From: Chromera velia
Lineage: Eukaryota > Sar > Chromeraceae
DNA: 25,000 nucleotides
Assembly: GCA_018398765.1 (NCBI GenBank)
Contig: JAHBMJ010005085.1
Location: 828 to 25,827 of the forward strand
Direction: 5' to 3'
The notes beneath the pieces are model-generated. The model had not been told where the DNA came from and searched no databases. It was given only the letters and a program-made list of their open reading frames with translations. This document shows positions 10,028-20,996 of the stretch, piece by piece. Made by a program: the position numbers and the translations under genes. Position 1 is the stretch's first letter. Every line of letters begins with the position of its first letter.

Positions 10028-10736
10028 GCCGCTTGCCTATTTAACTACTTCTTAGTCTGTCTGACCTTTTTGTATTTTATAGCATAAAAGTTCGACAGAA
10101 CATCGTTTTAGTCTTAAGCACATATATTAGATGAAGTAAAGCTAAAAAAAAACATACTAGCTTACATAGCATGCAACCAAACTGCCTTCCCACCTACCTC
10201 CACCGTATATCAATACTTTTATACCCTTGATAATTGTTGCTGCTGGATAATTGTATAGCCTGGTGTATAGCAATCATTGCTTAACAGAAAAGATTGAAAT
10301 ACTTGCGGTGCCAATTCACTCCTAAGAGTCCTAACATATATACTGTTAGCATTACTATAAAAACTTTGAATACATAGGTTACTAGAATGCTACTAGACTA
10401 GCTACTAGATTGATCATTAACGTATGCCAAACGTCTACTCCAATTCATTTTAGTACTATATGACTAGTACTATAAAAACTACACAACTTTTTTTAAAAAA
10501 AATGAAATAATTATTATGATATATAATAAAATTTCTTTAAATTCAAAACAAAATATTTGCTAAAAGTTTAAAAGCAGTGAAGATACTGACTGAGTCGGAC
10601 TGACTCATACATTCCAGGGACCTTCAGTAGACTACTAGCAACACGTACTTTTAACCGTTCAAACGACATCACGAGAGATGTTCTTCCATTTAGAATACAT
10701 GTTTTCGTGAGCGAAAAGATCGTCCACCGATTGATA
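10028..10736. other. AT-rich intergenic DNA, no gene seen
   Basis: No coding frame is seen. The stretch lies downstream of gene A and holds short AT runs and homopolymers only. Confidence 0.6.
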
Positions 10737-12645
10737 TCAAGTAGCCCGGCGCATTTTGGTGTTAAGTGGAGTGGGGGTATAGACGACTTTGGGCTTGGGC
10801 CTCAAGAAACTGAAAAGAGGAAAGACGTACAATCTTGAATTTCGACAGCGAGCTCACGCAGAACCAGTGAAATACTGAAGGCTTACCGAAGTGGCGGGCT
10901 GAGAGGATGCTCCACGAATACCTGCAAAGCGCGAACGCAAGGCAACAGTTTCCCAGCAAATCTTAAATTTTACAGACCTCAATCAGCCGTGCCCACCTCT
11001 TTGGCGATGCGCTCGACTCGAGTGTTTTGCGCTCCAAGTGAATCAACAACACGAGATGAGAACGAATCGGACCGTCGCAATTTGGTTTTCAGTGAAGGAT
11101 TCACCAACTGCTTGAAATCGACACTGCTAGACCTCTGTCGCAAGGGATATGGCGTGGAGCTGACGCCAGCAGCCGGACGAGGGCTTCCAAGGAACCGGGT
11201 GGTGGCATTAGAGCAAGAGGAAGAGTCGCTTCTCTCACTGGGGGACTTGGGAGGAGTGCTCGCTTCTTTTTCGCTTCCAGGGCTCAGATTCAGCAATGGG
11301 ACGGCTGGCCTGGCTGGCTGGCTGGGAGTGGGACAAGCTCCTTTCGGTCTCTGCGGCGCTCTCTGAAGAACGGAGTCCGGTGTCACACGCCGGTCTGTCG
11401 GAGTTGTTGCCTCTGTCGTCTGACTGCGGCTTCTGGCAGGCTCAAATTTCTGCTGCAAGTCGGGGCCATTCCTTTTTTGCAAAGACTTGCTCGAAACAGC
11501 ATCTTCGTCGTCCCGACGAACTTTTGTTTTCAGAGAAGGGTTTACCAAACTCCGGAAGCTTAAGCCGGCGCGAACACTCTCCCTGAGCTGGTACTTTCCC
11601 TGAGGGGACGTAGCGCAAGGTGGTGGGGTCTTGAAGTCAGATTCCTGTGCCGCTTCTAGCTTCAGCCGTCCTTCAGAAGTGTCGGCACAGCGATCGTTTG
11701 GGTCAGTTCCCCGCGCGCTAACGTTGCACTTTCCATGCTCTGTATCTTCTACTTCATTCCTCCCTCGAAAGCTTGGTCTTTTCAGGAGAGAGACCCGCTT
11801 TCGCACTGCCACTGGAGTGGAGAAAGGCTCCTCATGGTTTTGATCTCTGCAGTATACAGCACCGTGGGATCGAAGAATCCAAATCGAGTTTCTGAGGAAC
11901 AGGAAAAAACGGATACGACGTCCACTCGCTGAAGAAGACACCCACTTGTTGAATTCCGCCTTCTGACCCTTACCCACGGACTGTAGTGGCTTTCCTTGCG
12001 AACTGGCAGCGCTACTTGGATTTGCTGGACTCCCTGCAAAGTGTTATTAAAAGTTTTTGTACAAGGCCGGATGTCCGTTTTACGAACCGTGCGGTGAGTT
12101 TCTCTAACCTGGAAGTGACGAAAGCGACGATTGAAACTCCACTTTTGTCGGTTGAGAGGAAAACGTACTCGTGAAGTCAATAAGCTGCAAGCAACCCTGT
12201 CGGTCATCAACACCCACTTCTCCTGAGAAATGAGGAGCAACCTTTTACCATCCGACTTACTTCATGAGTCGAGCGCTTCCTCAGTGTCTCAATCTTTTGC
12301 TCCAAAACAGATAGACGGGTGGCAAGCTGCACCGATTGATTACGATTCGCAGTGAGGGCCTGAGATCGGTACTCGTTGAAGCCTGGTTGGATGCGAGAGT
12401 TTGTTGACCTGATGGTTTTGAATTTGCAGGGCCAGGAAATGCTCTTCCTGTGCTTCTTTGTTCAGGCGCCGAAATGCCAGCAGGCGTCGCTCGTTGTCAA
12501 TCATGATGTCCTTAACGTCTAGAGGTTTCTCACTGCAACGTTCAAATGGGTTCAACGCCGAAAGGCAGGGTCATTCTAGGTATTTAGACAAGCTCCAGGG
12601 GATCGTTGCGGCGCAAAGCTTCCTCGATGCTGTTGTTTTTGGCAT
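10737..12645 (-). CDS. Gene A: coiled-coil, Ser/Pro-rich protein of unknown function (7 exons)
   Basis: The proposed exons, 5' to 3' on the minus strand, are 12645-12590, 12532-12409, 12359-12261, 12184-12169, 12033-10997, 10921-10887 and 10809-10737. They total 1440 nt (479 residues) with GT-AG ends and matching phases. Residues about 20-95 are charged and heptad-like (NERRLLAFRRLNKEAQEEH, then RLSVLEQKIETLRKR), indicating a coiled coil. The large exon is Ser/Pro/Arg-rich and carries two LVNPSLKTK motifs (residues about 261-269 and 408-416), each preceded by an aromatic and followed by a basic pair. The last two small exons give a Pro-rich tail ending in RRAT. There is no signal peptide or membrane segment. 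The large exon and the last two exons are firm. The first exon (weak donor gtctaa) and the 16-nt microexon (12184-12169) rest on phase fit. It shares its upstream region with gene B. I do not recognise the family. Confidence 0.7.
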
Positions 12646-13096
12646 GAGGATGTGTTTCTGGAGGGACGTCCTGCAAAGTCTTGCGAGAATCACTATACAT
12701 TGAATATAATTGATACATCGATATCAATACCGATAGATCATCTCAGTATGGATCATCTCATCACCTTCGCATTGAAAGACACCGATGTCAACATGTGCTC
12801 GACCTTGCATATGTATATCAGTATTGAAATTAATGCATGCATGTGCATCGTGAATTAAAGTTTGCATGCATGATGTGTTGCATCATTGCATGATCGATCC
12901 GCGTTTCGCGAACGTTTGGCAACACTGCAACATATGCACGTTCGCCGATGCAACAGTTTAATGCACAAGCATGCGCAATTATAATGCGCACACAATTCAA
13001 CCGATACGGAGAGACCCTGGCGGGCGCACGAGCAGGGATTCGATCATGGAACCGATACGTATACTCGCATTATAAAGCGTGCATGCATAAGTGCAG

Positions 13097-13132
<36 letters not shown>

Positions 13133-13495
13133 CGGGCGAATCTGCATGCATTAATTCTATACACCGGCCGATGTAGAGCTCGGACACGCATGACTTGCAA
13201 TGGGTTTGTTTTTGAGATCGTCACAAGGCCGGATCGAAGGGATTAGGAGTATTGATGTTTCAGAGCCATTTTAGCCTCGTGACCTCCAGAGTAGCTATAT
13301 AGCAATGCAAGAGCGTGGGGTGCATCAAATTGAGCATCGCTCTCGAAGTGCGCAATGAACAAGACAGGACTTCCGCAATGCTTGCGCATTGGTCGGGTGT
13401 TCATTGGAAACACTCGATCTGAAAGTTGAGCTCCCAGCTCCGCTCGTGCATTTGAATCGTGTCATCAGACCATATATATATCGATATAAGGTCAG
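12646..13495. promoter_or_regulatory. Shared upstream region of divergent genes A and B
   Basis: About 850 bp separate the proposed start codons of two divergent genes. The region contains four exact copies of the palindrome TGCATGCA (12834-12841, 12863-12870, 13080-13087, 13143-13150), a TA-repeat tract, and many related TGCAT half-sites. TGCATGCA is a known DNA target of an AP2-type factor in apicomplexans. Its use here is inference, and single copies occur elsewhere in the window (for example near 697). A first exon of gene B with a leader peptide could also lie here, but I could not find one. Confidence 0.4.
13098..13130. repeat. TA dinucleotide microsatellite
   Basis: About fifteen TA units between two TGCATGCA motifs (13080 and 13143) in the region between genes A and B. 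Confidence 0.9.
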
Positions 13496-13905
13496 ATGAG
13501 CGCACCGGTGCGATCAAGGAAGGGCTGGGCGAACCAGTCCAAGAATCTCGAAGAGGAAGAGGTTGTGCGATCTCCATCGACACCTGTGAAACGAAGTAAC
13601 AGCCAAATAGATGCCACAAAGACGAGGAGAACGAACAAGGGTGATATGGGATCCAACTTTGAAAGATCGGCCACTTCTGACAGCAGCAGAGGCCCTTCAA
13701 AGTCTCCTCAAAGAGATGAAAGGCGCTCGCCCGCAGACACTGTCCCCGAAGACCCCCAACATTCCAGTAAGTCTGCTGAAGGGCTGGAAAATGAATGCAA
13801 ACACTGGCAAGCTAGCCGTTTCAGGCAGTCTGTCTGTCTGTCTGACTGTCGTCTGTGGAATTCAAAAGAAGGAAAGCAAGACAGTGAAATTACATATTGT
13901 CCACC

Positions 13906-13941
<36 letters not shown>

Positions 13942-15207
13942 AGTCAGTCAGTCAGTCAGTCAGTCAGTCAGTCAGTCAGTCGGCCATATAGCCCGACTGA
14001 AAGAAGAATAAGCAAGAAGAAAAGAAGTCAATTAATCTGTCTGTCTGTCTCACCAGCTGGCTGGCTGTCTACGTGCCTAATGCCCCTGAGTGGAGTGCCC
14101 TTTGCCGTTGGCTTAGGATGTCAGAATGCATGGGGTGGTGGTCATGGGGTATTCGGCGTGTGGGCTGGGTGTTTGGTTGGGTATTGTGTTGGTTTGGGGT
14201 TTGGGTGAAAACGAAGGAGTTCCAGAAGCGAAGCAAAACACTGGGGTATTTTTCTCTGTGGGTCTGTCTGTCCATGGGTCAAAAGAAATCTTCTAGTGGA
14301 AGGGAAGGGAAAGGAAAAGGAAGGGAAGAGAATAAAAAAAGAACGCACAGTCTTCTTTGTCTCTCTGTCTGTCTGTCTCTCTGTCTCTTTACCTGGCTGC
14401 CTGCCTGCCCGCCTAGATGCCTTTCCTGTTTCATTTTCGAGTTCTTGACGCAATCATTGGTTCTGTTGTTGAAAAAGTGTTGGTCACTTGGGCTGGCAGC
14501 TGTATACAAATAGGGGGGCAGTCAGGCGGCCAGGAAGGGATGCTGAGGTAAGGACAAAATAAGGCAACAGGGTAGAGCCGCAGTTACATATTTGCATACT
14601 TGAAGAGCTAGTCATGTAGTCGACGGGTCATTTTGTACCGATCACATTTGTATTTTGATGCTTACTTATTTCCCGTTTTATTTGAAAACTCAAACTTCCG
14701 CCCACTTAAAGAAGAGTGACTCAAGGTTTGCCATCAAGGCTCGCACGCTCGATATAAAGAAAAAGGACGAATTTTGAAGAGTCCTAAAATCGTTCAGAAA
14801 AATCTCTGGGTGACGAAAGACATTTGCACACACGCGTTCCTGCCAACTCTCTTTTCAGAACTCGGACCCGTTCCTGTCAGGAAGAAGGAAAGGCGTCGGT
14901 CCAGCGCGGAAGTGGAAGTGCAAAATTCCTCTCCCTCCGCTGAATCAAAGCCACAGTTACGGGGCGCATTTGGCGAGCGGACGAGGAGGCGGTCGAGTGG
15001 GGGTGAGAGGATTTCCCCGTCTCGAAGAGAAGTGAAGGGGGAACACGACGTTATGGGGTCTCCCTTTAGCCACGGGAAACGAGAAGAGCAGAGTCAGTCG
15101 GCGGGGCCCAAGAAGTCAAGTGAGTGAGTGAGTGAGTGAGTGAGTGAGCGAGTGAGTGAGTGAGTGAGTGAGTGAGCGAGCGAGCGAGCGAGTGAGTGTC
15201 TGTGTGT

Positions 15208-15255
<48 letters not shown>

Positions 15256-18200
15256 ATGAGTGAGTGAGCGAGTGAGTCTGCAAGCAGTGAGCAGGTGCGT
15301 GGATGGTCGCTTGAGTGGCTGGGTGACTAAGTCACTGAGTGAACAAGTGTGTGAATAAGTGAGTGAGTGAGTATTCAAGCAGGTGAGCGAGCGAGCGAGA
15401 GAATGAGTGGGTGGGTGGGGTGGGCAAGCCCGGAAGGCGACTGCGATTTGATGCATGTGCACATTGGACTAACGCATCTGCTCCATCTCGACGGGAAAGA
15501 AGAATCTGCAGTCTATCTATCGCAAAATATACAGTCTATGCATGAAGGGGGCCTGTATGCGCCACTGCATGAAGCACATCGAATGCTTAAGTCTCACTGG
15601 TCGCTTTGTTGTCCTATCTATCCCGTGTACGCATTGCCGGTGCAGGTAAGGTTCCGGACTCTCCTCCCCGGTCCTCACGACCTCCGAGTTCTTCTAGGCG
15701 GAGGAGATCCAGTGAAGGAAGTGCCACTTTCTCACCGCCGCAGTCCAAAGAAAGGCAAAGGCGAAGATCCAGTGGGGAAATCAGTGCAAAAGAAGGGTAC
15801 AGCCAGGAACAGAATGAGGAGCAGCAGCCAGACCGAGGGAAAAAAAAAGGAGGAAAGAGCAGACTTGAGATGCCAAGACGGTCCTTGAGTCTGGATCAGC
15901 CAAGGCGAAAGGGGGGCGGAAGAGAAAAAGAAAAAGAGAATGCAAACGAGGATCCTCAGCGATTGCCCCCCATCTTCCCGCCGTCTTCGAACAGAAAGGA
16001 AAAAGACAAAGGAGAAAGGGAACGCGGATCGGGAGGCAGTGTCAGCTTCATGAAGGGAATTCATGAGCTTCCACCTCCTCCGGGCGTGGTTCCAAAGAAA
16101 GAAAGGGACAGAGAGGCGGAAAGGGACGAAGGGGGAGGTTCAAGAAGAAAAGAGAGGGAGAGAGAAAAGGAGACCGGCGGGTCTCGGTTAAATCGGCGGG
16201 TCTCTGTATCTGTCGACCTTTTGAGAGTCGGCTCTGTAGACACCATTGAGGAGCTCTTGGTTGCAACCTTCGAAGTCCATCTTTGGTGGCCTTGCACGTC
16301 TGCAGAGCATGAAAAGGTGCGCAAGCAAAAGGCACGGTAAAAGTCTGAATTGATATACTTGCCACAGCGTCTCCAATTGGCCTACGAACTGTTCGATTTC
16401 CACTGCTCTTCCTCAAAAAGCCGGTTTTTATGCATCCCCTTGCAACACAAAAACAGGGGTACAACAGGAACGACCGTCTACGTACCTCGAGAGAACTCTT
16501 GCGATCCTCGAGCGCTGTGACTGAAAAGATGGCTCTCTTGGCTTTGGTCCTGTATCTGCTCTGCTTTTGCCTTTGACCCCCATTTTCTGAGAGGTTTCGT
16601 TCTGTCAGGATACTTGCAGGGCTTTCTTCAGAAACTCTGGTTTTAACCTTTGCACGGGTGGTCATACCGTTCTTCTGAACTTTGCTTTCTCTCTTCTCGC
16701 TCACCTGCAGGTGCGAGAGGCACGACGTGAATGCTTTGGCCAAGCTTTGACTCTTCCCTCTCCCGGTGTCTCTGACGTTTGGAGACCGGGTCCATTGATC
16801 CGGTTTGGGAATCTGTTACATCTCTCTCGTGAGGACAGGGTGCTTGAGGACGGCACTGAGCCTCTGAGGTCCTCCAAAATCCTCAGAGAAACATGGACTG
16901 TCACAGGTAGGTAGGGAGGCAGGGAGGGAGCGGGTGGCTTGGTTTTTGTTCTTCTGTTCGTCAGCCATATTGCTCAGTCATCAGTCGATCTTCTTTGTAT
17001 CTCAGTCTCAGTCATCAGTTCTTCTGTGCGTGATCAGTCGATCTGCCCTTTTGAGTAATCGAGGTCGGACTACCCATGCAACTCTGGGAGGAGGACTAAG
17101 TGCCGATAGTTCGAATGATTTTTTCATTCAGGTGGTGGACGCATGATTTGAAGGTCCTCATTGACAAACGGATCACTTCTCTCCGTCTTACAGTTTCCTT
17201 GCATGGCTGTCTCCCTGTCAGAAGACTATCAAGTGAACCGGCTGGCTACCAATTCCTTCTACCTGAACTGCTTGGTCTTCTTCTTTTTGTTTTCCATGAC
17301 TCTGGAGATTCTCTTCTATTTTGTTCGCATACATTTCTTCTTTGCTTGCCTGCAGGGACCTTCAAGTTTCCTATGAACCTTTCCAGATTTCCTTATGACC
17401 GCCAAATCTTCGCACTTGACATTCTGGCCCAGAAGGAAGGGGCCGTTGGGGTGGATGGAGACCCCACCTTCACTCTGCAAGACGATCGCGCACGTCCCTC
17501 CTGCATTCGGTTAGTCAATCAACATGTCCCCCCCCCATGCATTCGGTTAGTCAATCAACATGCCCCCCCCCTCATGCATTCGGTTAGTCAATCAACATGT
17601 CCCCCCCCCATGCAATCGGTTAGTCAATCAACATGTCCCCCCCCCATGCAATCGGTTAGTCAATCAACATGTCCCCCCCCCATGCAATCGGCAAACCCCT
17701 AGAGAAATAAAAAAATGACGGATCAATCAAACAAACAACTGAATGAAAGAAGGCTCCCGATACATCTTTTTTCTTTCTCCCTTTGCCGTTGCGCGAAAGA
17801 CTTTCACCGCAATTCTTGGAAATTTAATCGAGGGCCGTTGAGGACCTTAGACAGACAGTCGTTTCATACTTGCTCACATTTTTTAGCTCCCACTTATGCA
17901 TTCCTCTCGATCGCTTCTAGCTCTCCACCTCTGCCTGCCTCCCTGCAGCTTTGACGTGAGAAAAGAGCACCCCGGATGGATTCTGGCCCACGCTCCCACA
18001 GTGTGGGGGGACGAGGACGCCACGACGTATGATGAGCAGAGAGAGACTGCCTCCGTGTGCCTGTTTGGAAGGTCGACGGAAGAACTCGAAACCCTGAGAC
18101 TCCATGACGGACCCAAAAGTTTTGCACCAGGGCCTCAGGGGAAACCGCGACTTGCCAGAGGGGGGTTTCGCCTGGGAGAGGAGCAGGCTCCCACCAGAAG

Positions 18201-19235
18201 AGAACTGAAACTCATCGATCTGGTCGGCCTTTCGATGCACCACAAAAAGGCGTTGGGAGGGCGTGTGCTTGCCTTGGCATACATGAGGAGACGGGAGGGC
18301 ACGTCTGGAGTGTTCCTCTCCCTCCTCTTCCTAGTTGTGGCTGCCCTTCTCGTGGCAGCCCTCGTTTCAGGTCCAAGGCACTTGCCTTTTCGGGCCCTAC
18401 TGTGTGGGGCTTTTGTGCTCGGTCTGTGGACCCAGAGGTGGGCTGCTGGCAGAGCGCTGCCGCTCCGTGACTATAAGACGCTGGCGGACTCCGCGTACAA
18501 CACCAGCGGCATCCTTGTTGGTCCGTCAGTCCGTCCTGCGTTTAATGGATTGCTTTTTGTGTACATACACGGAAACGCTTACTAGAGAGATATCTTCTGG
18601 CTCGCCGGCTGCTGAAACAAGGTTGATCGTCTAGCCAATTGCAGCAATTCTCCCCTCCTGATGTCTTTCGATTCAATTTCCTCCCCACTTTTCAACGACG
18701 GGTAAAGAAATCGTTTGTTCTCTCTGACCACCTGTTCTGTACATGCTGGGTTGCATGTGGACGGCTGACCCCTCGTACATATTCTGTCGCAGTGATATCA
18801 CAGGACCTGATAGAATGAATGTATTAAATTGCTGCAGGGCTTGTGCTTCTTTGGACTTTTGTCCTTTCTCTCGTGTGGAGGGTCTCTGACGAGATTGTAC
18901 GTTGGCGTCTTGAGGAAGAAACCTTAGCTGAGCCAGATGAGAACGCGAACATGAACACGAGCAGCATGGCAAGACCGTCAATGTCCTTGAGTGAAAGGAC
19001 AAAGGAGGAAGAGGAGCGAGATGATATTTTAGAGGCTGGTATACCCAGGGATTGGGGGCGTGCTCTCTTCTACGCTGACTTTGGGGTGGTTGGTCTGCTT
19101 CTGCTCGTTTCCCTCGGAATGCTCTGGAGACAACGGGCCCAAAGAACCAAGTTTCTCACTGAGGGGCAGTGGCCAACTGTGGCAGGAGTAAAGGGGTACG
19201 GGAGGGAAGGGAATGAGTGGACAATCGGATACTGA
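13496..19235 (+). CDS. Gene B: pentameric ligand-gated ion channel subunit, Cys-less (7 exons)
   Basis: The exons are 13496-13766, 14859-15119, 15646-16316, 16711-16906, 17356-17509, 17949-18520 and 18838-19235. All junctions are GT-AG with matching phases and they sum to 2523 nt (840 residues). Residues 1 to about 355 are Ser/Arg/Lys-rich and disordered-looking. The ligand-binding domain follows: RVSVSVDLLRVGSVDTIEE (from 362), FEVHLWW (386-392), VWRP (424-427), LEDGT, then GTFKFPMNLSRFPYDRQ (467-483). The last is the loop found in all members, but the two Cys positions are Phe471 and Phe485. Membrane segments are M1 about 637-657, M2 about 664-684, the M2-M3 linker LPLRDYKTLAD (688-698), M3 about 699-724 and M4 about 785-805, with a short acidic M3-M4 loop. 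The closest look is to prokaryotic channels (GLIC/ELIC type). No signal peptide is seen at the chosen start, so an upstream exon may be missing. Ligand and ion selectivity are not predictable; M2 lacks the Glu usual at its inner end in cation channels. Confidence 0.88.
13824..14414 (+). repeat. TCTG/TCAG microsatellites in gene B intron 1
   Basis: Several short TCTG arrays lie in intron 1 (13767-14858): 13826-13848, 13905-13940 switching abruptly to TCAG from 13941 to 13980, then 14036-14050 and 14358-14388. The frames they open are artefacts. Between them lies GGT/TGGG-rich low complexity (14120-14210). Confidence 0.85.
15120..15418 (+). repeat. GAGT/GA microsatellite starting at a 5' splice site
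   Basis: A (GTGA)n tract starts exactly at the donor of gene B exon 2 (exon ends at 15119, intron begins gtgagtgagt) and runs to about 15206. It is followed by a GA dinucleotide run to about 15251, then more gagt/gcga units to about 15280 and again at 15355-15418. Each register of the first tract offers another consensus GTGAGT donor every 4 nt. Confidence 0.9.
17503..17698 (+). repeat. 36-bp minisatellite duplicating a 5' splice site
   Basis: The unit runs from the last coding bases of gene B exon 5 across its donor (attcg|gttagtcaatcaac) into a C run and 'catg'. Donor-like GTTAGT occurs at 17510, 17546, 17583, 17619 and 17655. The sixth copy at 17691 has lost it (ggcaaa). Periods are 36, 37, 36, 36 and 36. 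Copies 4 to 6 carry aatcg instead of attcg. Use of donor 2 would insert 12 codons in frame; donors 3 to 5 shift the frame. Confidence 0.9.
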
Positions 19236-20996
19236 TCGATTGAAGCAGGAGAGATCAAAATGGGATCGTGTCTGCAAGCGATTTGAGGTCCTGCTTGACC
19301 TATACCAAAAGCACTTTGCGACTGGTATCTGTACAGCATCTTGGTACTTTAAGAAAACGGGTGGAGGAGTAGGGCATGAATCACGAAAAACGAAAAGCCG
19401 AAAGTCCTGACGCTTGGGGGGAACACCGGGTTTGTATAGGTATTGCTTTTGTATTTCTCTCACTTTAGCCTCTAACCGTCTGTCTTTCCCTATTTAAGTT
19501 ATTTGGACTCAAAAAAATGCACAGCATACATTTAATCTCTTTTTGTGATTTTTGAAAAAATCTAGGGAAAAATTTTGTGAAAAAGACTGTTATTTTCCTT
19601 GTATTGCATACTGATAGAGATCCTAAATTCACTGGCGAATCTATTTGAGAGGAATTCATTTTTGAACCACCGCATCAGTGCCTGTTATTTGCTTGTTCAT
19701 CGGGTATGAGCGATCGATAGCATATCGTATCAAATGATTCTAGACATTTTATATGGGGGGAAAAGGTATGAATATATTTTTTCACCCTAGCTTTTCACCC
19801 CACCTAAGTTATGAAAGAGTTGTTGAAATTTGACTGTTATTTAAGTATATATTATACTTTAAGATCCTAAGCATATTGACATGATATATTGCCACATATA
19901 TAGTGATTTACATTACATGATAGTGTAAAAGTTGTAAAATATATGTAAAATGTTAATTGCTGAATGTTGCACAGTTTTGCAGCACAAGTGTTTAGATAAT
20001 TATACGCGTTGCAATATTGGCTAACAAAAAAAGACAAACAATTAAAACTTTTAATTTAAAAGTCTCCTTATAATCTTTTCCTTTTTAAAGTCTTTTTCTC
20101 TCTTCTTTTTTAAAAAAAAACTTTAAAAAAAAGAATAAAAAAACTGAGTTAGAACTGTTGTTCATGATAACTTCATGTGTTGCGCAATTGTTTTTAAATG
20201 CTGTTATATAAGTGTTGTTATAACTTGTTTATAAGTTTCAAACAATAAGTTTAAAAGTTAAACATGTGTACACGTATATTTGACAAATGTTAGGCAACCT
20301 CTATGTGACCTAGGGTGTTTTTCTTTTTAAACACGGGTTTGGCAAAAATCGAACCTAAGGTTCTGGGGTTCTTTCAGTATACGTACAGTCTGTACGCGTA
20401 TAAGTTTTTGACACCTCACTATAGTTTTTCCAGCCAAAACATCAGATTCTTTCTTGGCCTTCTGTGCTTGATCTTTCATGAAGCGAGTCAGGTGGAGAAT
20501 GGGAAGCAAAGGGTGTGCTGAGAAGTGGAGTTTTTGGCCAAACATTAATTCTCACATGGGAAGGAGCAAAAGGACACCAAGAAGGAAAACTCAGAGAGAG
20601 AAAGGAGCTTGAAAAGGAGGGGAAGGGGAGCAGTCATTAATTGGATGTAATGAGAACGATGACTCCTATTCTCATTCATGTCTCCATATCCACTTCCGAT
20701 TCAATTCGTTTTCTTTTTACTGCATCTCTTGCTGATTCATTTTCTCGCACCGACCGGCTTTCTTTTGTTCACATGGCTAGCAGAGAACAAACGCGACAGC
20801 AGATTGAAGGATCACCTCACATGGGCACATGCACTCACGAAGCGACATGCATGCGCAAGACCCTCCCTTCTCTTCCCTTAATTCTCTTTTCCTTTTGCCT
20901 CTGGGAAAGGTACTCCTCTCAGTCTGTCTGAATGATAATTCCCGCTCCGCTTGTCGAATTTGGGCTAGCGGGTGTATTTTCGATCTGTCTTTTCTT
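19236..20996. other. AT-rich gap between convergent genes B and C, no gene seen
   Basis: The stretch lies 3' of both genes and should hold their 3' untranslated regions. From 19480 to 20300 it is strongly AT-rich with A and T runs. Short frames at 20315-20545 and 20641-20931 have no recognisable features. No further gene is supported. Confidence 0.55.

Noticed and set aside
10989-11366. Plus-strand frame of 125 residues overlapping gene A
   Set aside because: It is the antisense of the gene A large exon, whose minus-strand reading has matched splice phases and an internal protein repeat.
17100-17355. Extra channel exon from 17194 with a hydrophobic stretch before the FPYD loop
   Set aside because: Joining 16906 directly to 17356 keeps phase and matches the family spacing between the DGT turn and the FPxD loop; the hydrophobic stretch would break the binding domain.
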